Shown in pieces: positions 14,899 to 20,601 of a DNA stretch of 20,601 nucleotides. How positions within the stretch are numbered: the first letter of the stretch is position 1; every line of letters starts with the position of its first letter. Below the pieces are notes generated by a model. That model was not told the origin of the DNA. It searched no databases and worked only from the letters and a program-made list of their open reading frames with translations. The translations under genes and the position numbers were made by a program. This DNA is from DATDPY01 sp964395765 (GTDB taxonomy: Bacteria; Bacteroidota; Bacteroidia; Cytophagales; Cyclobacteriaceae), in contig CAYNCU010000052.1 of assembly GCA_964395765.1 (NCBI GenBank), forward strand, positions 1 through 20,601. Reading direction: 5' to 3'.

Positions 14899-15399
14899 AT
14901 GAACACTGAAAGCCTCGCTAAAATCTTTTTATGGGAACTTGAACTCGAATCCAAAGCTTCCCGCAAATGCCTTGAAAGGGTTCCTGAAAAACTATTCGAC
15001 TGGAAACCTCATGAAAGGTCCATGAACATGGGATACCTGGCACTGCTGGTGGCCGATATCCCCAAATGGATCACCTTTATGGTGGAAGATTCGGAAATCG
15101 ATTTTGTCAATTACGAACGTTTCAAATTTGAAGCGACGGCAGACTTACTTAAACGTTTCGATGAGAACCTGGTGGGTGCAAAGAAGTCCCTTCAGTATAT
15201 CACCGATGAAGGCTTATCGGAAATGTGTTATCTGAAAAATAACGGGCAGGTGCTTTATAGTTCGCCGAAAAATGAAAATGTGGCTTCTTCGCTGAATCAT
15301 TGGGTCCACCACCGGGGACAACTTACCGTCTACTTACGACTGAATGATATCCCTGTTCCTTCCATTTACGGACCTTCAGCGGACGACAGAACTTTTTAG
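14899..15399 (+). CDS. DinB-like four-helix protein
   Basis: This 166-residue protein has the DinB/YfiT fold signature. The N-terminal helix ELELESKASRKCLERVPEKL leads to WKPHERSMNMGYLALLVADI, and the C-terminal helix SLNHWVHHRGQLTVYLRLND (about 131-150) with IPVPSIYGPSADD is typical. In many members a His in the second helix (as in LAxHVA) and two His in the last helix bind a divalent metal. Here the second-helix position reads LALLVA, while His134, His137 and His138 remain, so the metal site may be altered or lost. Members include thiol-dependent transferases and proteins of unknown role; despite the name there is no link to DNA polymerase IV. It is a lone plus-strand gene facing the GNAT gene. 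Confidence 0.9.
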   Translation: MNTESLAKIFLWELELESKASRKCLERVPEKLFDWKPHERSMNMGYLALLVADIPKWITFMVEDSEIDFVNYERFKFEATADLLKRFDENLVGAKKSLQYITDEGLSEMCYLKNNGQVLYSSPKNENVASSLNHWVHHRGQLTVYLRLNDIPVPSIYGPSADDRTF

Positions 15400-15490
15400 T
15401 TCATCATGATTCCTTCCCGAACAGATCTATTGCGGCAACAGGAAACGACAACTGTACACACAATTGTTAAATATTGATTTTACCATTAAA

Positions 15491-15964
15491 CTAGATAAGG
15501 TATTCGAGTTCAATTTCATCCCGAACCGGAATTCCATTGTAGCCGGCAAGCGGTATTTCGGGCTTCAGTTTCCTGTATTCTTCCATAATATTTTCCCGGA
15601 TACCGCATATCGAAAACCCGTTCTTCTGGTAAAAGGCAAGGGCATGGGTATTATCGTTGGTAGTCACCAGCCATATTCTCTTTACCCCTGAAATCCTGGC
15701 TCCTTCCTTTACTTCATCGATGAGCATTTTTCCCACTCCGGCCTGTTCCCTTTTGGCCAGCAACGAAGTGATCTCCATCTCCGATCCGTTTATGGAATAA
15801 GTGATAAAACCAATGGGCACTGAAATTTCGGAGACAATATATCCCCGTTGTTCCTCAAGGTGTATTTTTTTCCCTTTACTGACTAATGTTTTTGAGCCCC
15901 AGGTTTCTATCCATTGACTTTCCAGCCAGAGAAGATCGGTTTTTTCAACAGGCCTGATTTCCAT
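15491..15964 (-). CDS. GNAT-family N-acetyltransferase
   Basis: The 157-residue protein begins MEIRPVEKTDLLWLESQW, as usual for Gcn5-related acetyltransferases. Motif A, the acetyl-CoA pyrophosphate loop, is EITSLLAKREQAGVGKMLID with the QAGVG turn (about 64-83); motif B is THALAFYQKNGF (about 106-117). After this lies a C-terminal extension ending in PVRDEIELEYLI, typical of stand-alone members. It transfers acetyl from acetyl-CoA to an amine that cannot be predicted. The ATG at 15964 has a 13-nt palindrome 13 bp upstream. It converges with the DinB-like gene; the 91 bp between them show no terminator hairpin. Confidence 0.92.
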   Translation of the reverse strand: MEIRPVEKTDLLWLESQWIETWGSKTLVSKGKKIHLEEQRGYIVSEISVPIGFITYSINGSEMEITSLLAKREQAGVGKMLIDEVKEGARISGVKRIWLVTTNDNTHALAFYQKNGFSICGIRENIMEEYRKLKPEIPLAGYNGIPVRDEIELEYLI

Positions 15965-16132
15965 GTTTTTTATTTCAACAATAATTGTTTTTTGAAATTT
16001 GTCATTGGTGGTTTATGTTAACCGGATCACTGCCGGCAGAAATTTTAATTCTGTAATATTATTAAGATTTATTGAATCCGTTGCAACTTTTTCCCCTTCT
16101 GATTCGTCTTTTAATCAACAAATCCACAACCC
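15965..16132. promoter_or_regulatory. Divergent promoter region with a 13-nt palindrome near the GNAT start
   Basis: This 168-bp region lies between the GNAT gene (minus) and the ABC permease (plus). A perfect odd palindrome AACAAT-A-ATTGTT spans 15977-15989, 12 nt from the GNAT start codon, a position where a bound repressor would block transcription or early elongation. It is AT-rich and may be chance. No promoter boxes are certain and no small gene is seen. Confidence 0.3.
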
Positions 16133-18577
16133 ATGTCATTTTATTTTTTTAAATCAGCCATCCGGAATTACCGGAAATACAGGCTTTATACAATCATCAA
16201 TATAACCGGTCTGTCCATCGCCATTGCCCTCGGTATCCTGATATACCTGTATATCCAGGATGAACTTTCCTATGACGGATTCCATTCTAATAAAAGCCGG
16301 ATATTCCGCATTGATGCAAAGAATTATGTCTACGGCAATGACGCGGTAGATTTTCCTCTTGAAAAAGACCATTCCTTCCGCTTTGTCTGGCTTCCTTCTG
16401 CCCTGGCCCCTACTCTCAGCGAGGAAATCCCTGACATTGCCGAAATATCAAGATATTCTGATGACGAAGCCATTGTTTCGGCCGGCGATAAGGCTTTCAA
16501 TGAAAAGATTGTGTTCGTGGATCCGGGTTTCCTGAAAATGTTTGACTTTAAAATGATCGAGGGAGACAGGAATTCGGTTTTGAACGACCTTCACGATATC
16601 GTAATTACTCCCTCCATCGCTAAGAAATATTTCGGCGATGAGGATCCCGTTGGAAAGGCACTTCACCTGACTATATGGGATAATAAAAATGATTTTGTTG
16701 TTACGGGGATCATTCAGGATTCACCGGGTAACTCAAGTTTTAAATTCAATATTCTCATTCGTCAGGAATTAAGGGCATGGTATAAGGAAGAGTATGATAA
16801 CTGGAACTCATTTAATGTCCCTGTATTTATCGAACTGGCGGCAAACACCAGCCGGGAGCAGTTCGATAAACGGCTGGAGGTATTTAAAGATAAATATTTC
16901 GGGAAAACAATAGCCGATGAAAGAGCTAAACAAAAGCTGCCTGATTCGGCAAAGGTTTTCGAGCTTGTCCTGCAACCGTTAACTAAAATACACCTCGATA
17001 ATAAAGTCGGGTGGTTTGAATCCAGCGATATTACCTATTCATGGATCCTCGGCGGGATCGGCTTTCTTATTTTTATTATTGCCTGCCTGAATTATATTTC
17101 CCTTTCTGTGAGCAGCGCCGGAGGAAGAACAACAGAAATCGGTATTCGTAAGGTGCTTGGGGCCCGCAAGTCGTCCCTGGCCGGAAATTTCTGGGGAGAA
17201 TCCCAGTTACTGGCTTTTATTTCTCTTGTGGTGGGAATTGTACTGGCTTTTATCCTGGTCGATCCTTTCGGCCGGTATGCCGGCAAAAGTCTTACTATGT
17301 TACCGGCATTCAATTTCTGGTTTTGCCTCTTCCTGGTGATTACCGTATTCCTGACCGGCGTTCTGGCAGGCGGTTATCCTGCCCTCTTCCTTTCCCATTT
17401 CCAGCCCCTGGAAGTATTGAGGCTTAATCGTTCGGGTAAGTATAATCTTTCATTCACACGGGGCCTTGTCATACTTCAGTATGCATTGTCAGGAATCCTC
17501 ATCACTTCCTCGCTGATCATGTTTCGGCAGATGCGTTTCGTTACGACCCATGAATTGGGGTTTAATAAAGAACAGGTGATCGTACTTCCCACCTATACCG
17601 GTTGGACGGATGAAGGAGAGCGTATGATCAACGACCTGAAAAATGAACTAAAGAAATTTCCCGAAGTGAAATACGTTTCCGGAACCAACACTTCATTTAA
17701 CCGGGGAGGCTGGTCGAGGCATGGTTTTGAGGTGAATGGAAAACAGCATGCCGCCTATTTGTACCGCGTGGATCCCGATTATATAAAAACACTGGGAATA
17801 ACGATCATTGACGGGCGTGATTTTCGTTCTCAAAACACCTTTGATGCAAACCATGCCATCCTTGTGAACGAAGCGCTGGTAAAAGATCTCGGATGGGATA
17901 ACCCGCTTGGCCGGCACCTTATCTGGGACCGGGATAGTGTAGCCGATGAGGTGGTCGGCGTGGTAAAGGATTATCATTTCCTCGGATTCACCGAAAAGAT
18001 TCAGCCCGAAATCATAGCCCTCAGTCCGGCCGTTGCCAAGATCACCACGGCTTTGATAAAGATTAGCCCGGAAAATATGCCCGGAACATTAGACAAAATT
18101 GAAAAAGAATGGAAATCACTTTATCCCGGGAAACCGTTCGATTATTCTTTCCTCGACCAGGATGTTGATGCCCAGTATTCCGGTTATCGTAGATGGATGA
18201 TGATCATGAGCTGGGCCACGGGGCTGGCCATCTTTATTGCCTGCCTGGGATTGTTCGGCCTGGCCGGGATCAGCGCTTCCAACCGCACCCGGGAAATCAG
18301 CATACGCAAGGTTTTCGGCGCCGACATTTCAAGACTGTTCATCCTGATGAATAAGGAGGTTATTCTTCTTGCCATGATTTCGTTTATTATTGCCGCCCCG
18401 GTATCCTGGTATTTCATGAATAAATGGCTGGATACCTTTGCCTACCGGATTGGAATCCCATGGCTAGCCTTTGCCGCAGCGGCTGTTTCCGGAATACTCG
18501 TGGCTGTTTTAACGGTTAGTTATCACAGCATCAAAACGGCGCTTATCAATCCGGCGAAAATATTGAAGTATGAATGA
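16133..18577 (+). CDS. ABC transporter permease with duplicated MacB/FtsX modules
   Basis: The 814-residue inner-membrane protein has two MacB-type halves. Half one: helix at about 20-42, periplasmic domain about 43-300, then three helices (303-323, 356-378, 396-418). Half two: helix about 443-463, periplasmic domain about 464-685, three helices (690-712, 742-762, 778-797). Each half has the same coupling loop, RTTEIGIRKVLGA (332-344) and RTREISIRKVFGA (718-730), which is where the ATPase docks. Such proteins are mechanotransmission-type permeases in lipoprotein, peptide or antibiotic handling. The matching ATP-binding subunit is not in this window. The start is an ATG at 16133 with no clear ribosome-binding site. 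Confidence 0.93.
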   Translation: MSFYFFKSAIRNYRKYRLYTIINITGLSIAIALGILIYLYIQDELSYDGFHSNKSRIFRIDAKNYVYGNDAVDFPLEKDHSFRFVWLPSALAPTLSEEIPDIAEISRYSDDEAIVSAGDKAFNEKIVFVDPGFLKMFDFKMIEGDRNSVLNDLHDIVITPSIAKKYFGDEDPVGKALHLTIWDNKNDFVVTGIIQDSPGNSSFKFNILIRQELRAWYKEEYDNWNSFNVPVFIELAANTSREQFDKRLEVFKDKYFGKTIADERAKQKLPDSAKVFELVLQPLTKIHLDNKVGWFESSDITYSWILGGIGFLIFIIACLNYISLSVSSAGGRTTEIGIRKVLGARKSSLAGNFWGESQLLAFISLVVGIVLAFILVDPFGRYAGKSLTMLPAFNFWFCLFLVITVFLTGVLAGGYPALFLSHFQPLEVLRLNRSGKYNLSFTRGLVILQYALSGILITSSLIMFRQMRFVTTHELGFNKEQVIVLPTYTGWTDEGERMINDLKNELKKFPEVKYVSGTNTSFNRGGWSRHGFEVNGKQHAAYLYRVDPDYIKTLGITIIDGRDFRSQNTFDANHAILVNEALVKDLGWDNPLGRHLIWDRDSVADEVVGVVKDYHFLGFTEKIQPEIIALSPAVAKITTALIKISPENMPGTLDKIEKEWKSLYPGKPFDYSFLDQDVDAQYSGYRRWMMIMSWATGLAIFIACLGLFGLAGISASNRTREISIRKVFGADISRLFILMNKEVILLAMISFIIAAPVSWYFMNKWLDTFAYRIGIPWLAFAAAAVSGILVAVLTVSYHSIKTALINPAKILKYE

Positions 18578-18697
18578 AACGAAAGGCAGGTCCGGGTGAA
18601 ATGATCTTTCTTATTCATGTATGGCTTCACAGTTAAAATTGATTTTCTGAAAATTTAATGCATTTAAACATTCAATCAGATTACATCTTTTACGGAG

Positions 18698-19201
18698 TTA
18701 TCTTAACCTGATCGACCTTACGATAAAATAAATTATAATTAATAATAGTAATCCTACGAGTGTGAATAAAACGGGAGTGAACCACTTACTCATATTCATG
18801 GAAGGATTTGAAGCAGCCGATATCGTAGCCATAGCAATATCAGTAAACAAAATCACTATTATTAACTTCGTGTAACGTAACATTTTTGTCGCATTCAGAT
18901 ATTGACGCCGGGCGTTTTCTTCCGTAATTCTGACAGTATAATTGAAAACATGAGGAAATTTATTCAGGAAGGAAAGGACACTGTAAAAAACGGTTCCCAT
19001 TAGAGGTAAAATAAAAATCGTTCCCTTGCTGTCGAAACGGTCTGGTCTTCCAGAAAGGTCGAAATGAGCAGGAATCTTGTCCGGCAATTGCCTGAATTTA
19101 CCAAGTACCAAAGCCCATAGAATGATCAGCAAGGCCCACCCGGTAATATCCAGGAATCGATCGATGGAATCCGGCTCTGGTTTTATTTTAGGCTTGGCCA
19201 T
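18698..19201 (-). CDS. DUF1648-domain membrane protein
   Basis: The 167-residue protein has a charged N-terminus, a helix (about 18-34), then the DUF1648 signature LPDKIPAHFDLSGRPDRFDSKGT (the loop after helix one, about 39-61), followed by further helices at about 61-80, 110-130 and 140-162. DUF1648 is found in membrane proteins of Bacillota and Bacteroidota, including SdpI-like immunity proteins, though this one is shorter and has no other SdpI feature that I can see. Function is unknown. It is preceded by another small membrane protein gene with a 54-bp gap on the same strand, so the two probably form an operon. It converges with the ABC permease; no terminator was seen in the 120-bp gap. 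Confidence 0.9.
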   Translation of the reverse strand: MAKPKIKPEPDSIDRFLDITGWALLIILWALVLGKFRQLPDKIPAHFDLSGRPDRFDSKGTIFILPLMGTVFYSVLSFLNKFPHVFNYTVRITEENARRQYLNATKMLRYTKLIIVILFTDIAMATISAASNPSMNMSKWFTPVLFTLVGLLLLIIIYFIVRSIRLR

Positions 19202-19255
19202 GCGCTAAAATAAACCCTTACAATTATTTTTATACCTGCCGGGGTAAAACAGGTT

Positions 19256-19672
19256 TTATACCCGGTCCATTTTTTTTAAGACCCAAAGGTTGAAAGTCCA
19301 GTAAATGCCGAAAGCGATGATGCCGGAAAGAATACCCCCCATAAGATCTCCCAGGCCGGCTCCCTTTTCCCAGAAAAAGATACCGAAGATAAATCCGCTG
19401 ATCATCGATACAAGCGCGGTAAACTGAAATAAATTCAAGGATAACAACTTTCCCTTAAATTTGAATTTCCCCCAAATCGGAAGGGTTATGCCATATTGAA
19501 TGATCAATGCACCAAGCGTAGCAAAAGGCAGGAAAATCGTGTAAAAATCAATATCATTTGCATTGAAGAGGCCCTTATGTTCAAAAATCAGGTTGTATAA
19601 AATTAACATTCCCAATACTACCAGTATTCCCGCGAGCGTCGGAATAAATGTTTTCAGAATTCTTGCTTTCAT
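19256..19672 (-). CDS. Small four-helix membrane protein of unknown function
   Basis: This 138-residue protein has about four hydrophobic segments at roughly 9-28, 45-66, 80-100 and 108-130, and a basic C-terminus (WVLKKMDRV). Short polar loops separate them (EHKGLFNANDID and GKFKFKGK). There is no recognisable family motif. The start at 19672 follows an AT-rich region likely to hold its promoter. It precedes the DUF1648 gene by 54 bp, so a shared transcript is likely and a shared envelope role is possible. I cannot name a function. Confidence 0.72.
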   Translation of the reverse strand: MKARILKTFIPTLAGILVVLGMLILYNLIFEHKGLFNANDIDFYTIFLPFATLGALIIQYGITLPIWGKFKFKGKLLSLNLFQFTALVSMISGFIFGIFFWEKGAGLGDLMGGILSGIIAFGIYWTFNLWVLKKMDRV

Positions 19673-19824
19673 AGGTTTAATTTTATAAAAAATAAATACA
19701 GTATATAATTTTATCTATAACGTTATGCAGGGATGATTTATTCCCCCTCTATTAAAAAATAATTTGAAAAAAAAGCTGTTAATTAAAAGTCTTCTTCGGG
19801 TTTAAATTTATATATATTTAGCAT
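19673..19824. promoter_or_regulatory. AT-rich upstream region of the membrane-protein operon
   Basis: These 152 bp are strongly AT-rich and lie between the end of the YCII remnant and the ATG of the minus-strand membrane-protein operon. No gene is seen. A perfect 10-nt palindrome, ATAACGTTAT, is at 19717-19726, about 45 bp upstream of the start codon. It may be part of a promoter or operator; I cannot assign boxes with confidence. Confidence 0.3.
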
Positions 19825-19977
19825 TTACGACAAACAGTCACCGGGAAAACTTCTTCCGGAGTGGATTTCATAAATAAAAATGCCTTTCCTGACCCCAGGA
19901 TCATCATCCGTGATGTTTTTGGTCTCCTCCGGGTCCGCAGAAAAAATTCCAATCCCTTTCAGTTGAAAATCATTGCC
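19825..19977 (-). pseudogene. C-terminal remnant of a YCII-type domain, out of frame with the DinB gene
   Basis: Directly after the DinB-like gene, the minus strand keeps reading in another frame (about 19977 down to a TAA at 19825-19827) as about 50 codons that look like protein: GIGIFSADPEETKNITDDDP, then GVRKGIFIYEIHSGRSFPGD and CLS. This matches the C-terminal pattern of YCII-related domains (a hydrophobic strand, an EEA-like helix, then DPxVxxGIFxYE). There is no start codon: the frame closes at a TGA inside the DinB gene 20 or so codons upstream. So the N-terminal half is missing. The reading ends at about the DinB stop, which suggests that a deletion joined the two genes. A chance open frame is possible but would not be expected to keep a domain pattern. 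Confidence 0.55.
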
Positions 19978-20465
19978 GGATGCCCGAGGGCTTTTCTGAA
20001 GATGCTCATCTGGCCGATATGATAGGCTTCATGTGAAGCTGTAAAAGCTAAACCCTCCAGCATGGTTTTCCCGTTGATAGGAAGGGGAAAAGGAAGCTCG
20101 TCCAATAAACTTTCTTCAGGGATCGCCGGAAGTGCCTTAAGGAGAAAATCGGAATAGATCCTCCAATAATTTATAGTATCCTGTAGTCCCGGATAGTCGA
20201 ACGTTTCATCGATCTTTCTCCCGTTCGGCGGGGGAGCTCCCCGGATGATAAATAAGTCAAGATGAGGGTAAGGTTCCGTTATCATTCCCATTCTTGAAGC
20301 GTTCCGGTACCGTCCCGATAACAAATGACCCGCAATCCACTTCAGGTGATTGCCATGCGGGCTTATCCGTGTCTCAGCTTCCTTTTCATTGATTCCTTCC
20401 AGTACATTTACATACCAGCGGGTGTTAACCTCCAACAATTTTGATATTAATTCAATGTCTTTCAT
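19959..20465 (-). CDS. DinB-family metal-site protein
   Basis: The 168-residue protein has the DinB/YfiT four-helix bundle with a full putative metal triad: His47 in WIAGHLLS, and His145 and His149 in ASHEAYHIGQMSIFRKALG. The proline-rich middle (RGAPPPNGRKIDETFDYPGL, about 75-94) is a loop between helices two and three. Members include bacillithiol- or mycothiol-type transferases and many uncharacterised proteins. The start ATG at 20465 follows a SnoaL-like gene by 16 bp, so they are likely co-transcribed. Its last codons (PAMIFN) lie at the junction with the YCII remnant and may derive from it. Compared with the DinB-like protein at 14899, this one keeps the canonical ligands. Confidence 0.9.
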   Translation of the reverse strand: MKDIELISKLLEVNTRWYVNVLEGINEKEAETRISPHGNHLKWIAGHLLSGRYRNASRMGMITEPYPHLDLFIIRGAPPPNGRKIDETFDYPGLQDTINYWRIYSDFLLKALPAIPEESLLDELPFPLPINGKTMLEGLAFTASHEAYHIGQMSIFRKALGHPAMIFN

Positions 20466-20481
20466 TTCGATTCGATGAATA

Positions 20482-20601
20482 TTATTTCCCCGTTAACCGA
20501 TGGAAAGTTAGGGTATCAAAATAAATCGTCAGTGAATCGAGCTTGCCTTGTCTGACTTCCCACAGTTCCGCCACATCCCCTTTAATTTTTTTATTGCCGG
20601 G
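20482..20601 (-). CDS. C-terminal part of a SnoaL-like (NTF2-fold) protein, 5' end outside the window
   Basis: On the minus strand, 39 codons read from the window edge to a TAA at 20482-20484: DVAELWEVRQGKLDSLTIYF, then DTLTFHRLTGK. The pattern of a W-x-V-x-x-GK turn followed by a strand (SLTIYFDT) and a short tail is that of SnoaL-like / nuclear transport factor 2 domains, small cone-shaped proteins that act as isomerases, cyclases or ligand-binding proteins. The N-terminal part lies beyond the window. It is 16 bp upstream of the DinB-like gene on the same strand, so both probably belong to one operon. The call rests on a short piece but is a good fit. Confidence 0.65.
   Translation of the reverse strand, partial: PGNKKIKGDVAELWEVRQGKLDSLTIYFDTLTFHRLTGK

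Noticed and set aside
14899..15399. DNA polymerase IV (dinB) gene
   Set aside because: The protein is a 166-residue four-helix bundle of the DinB/YfiT family, which only shares a name with the polymerase.

Overview
The window looks like chromosomal DNA of a member of the Bacteroidota, probably from an environmental draft genome. Supporting signs are a moderate GC content, mostly absent Shine-Dalgarno sequences, many N-terminal lipoprotein or Sec signals, an 814-residue duplicated FtsX-type permease without its ATPase, a DUF1080 lipoprotein, a TlpA-like thioredoxin with a signal peptide, and a short winged-helix (HTH_34-type) regulator. A run of exactly 100 N marks a scaffold gap at 10440-10539. 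No phage, transposase, CRISPR, rRNA or tRNA gene was recognised.

Layout. (1) 1-1208, minus strand: a three-gene operon of membrane protein, winged-helix regulator and secreted protein (cut by the window edge), with two palindromic candidate operators just upstream. (2) 1377-3858: an amidohydrolase lipoprotein (+) convergent with, and overlapping by 20 bp, a two-gene minus operon of an unknown four-helix membrane protein and an alpha/beta hydrolase. (3) 4218-9918, plus strand: a complete tripartite RND efflux operon (TolC-type outer-membrane factor, lipoprotein adaptor, AcrB-type pump). (4) 9919-10722: a convergent intergenic region with a 50-bp tandem array built on a 19-nt hairpin core, interrupted by the assembly gap. 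(5) 10723-13948, minus strand: serine beta-lactamase-like hydrolase, TlpA-like thioredoxin and DUF1080 lipoprotein, all exported. (6) 14048-16132: LysE-type exporter, DinB-like protein and GNAT acetyltransferase. (7) 16133-18577: MacB/FtsX-type ABC permease. (8) 18698-20601, minus strand: DUF1648 membrane protein, small membrane protein, a DinB-like protein with a complete His triad, and the tail of a SnoaL-like protein. A remnant of a YCII-type domain lies out of frame at the 3' end of that DinB gene.

Most genes are ordinary housekeeping or accessory functions of this phylum. I did not find a clearly new multi-gene system. The most interesting points are the two-flavour hairpin array, whose 50-bp register shows that the 100-N gap is not its true length; the YCII-domain remnant fused to the end of a DinB gene; and the paired palindromes in front of the winged-helix regulator operon.
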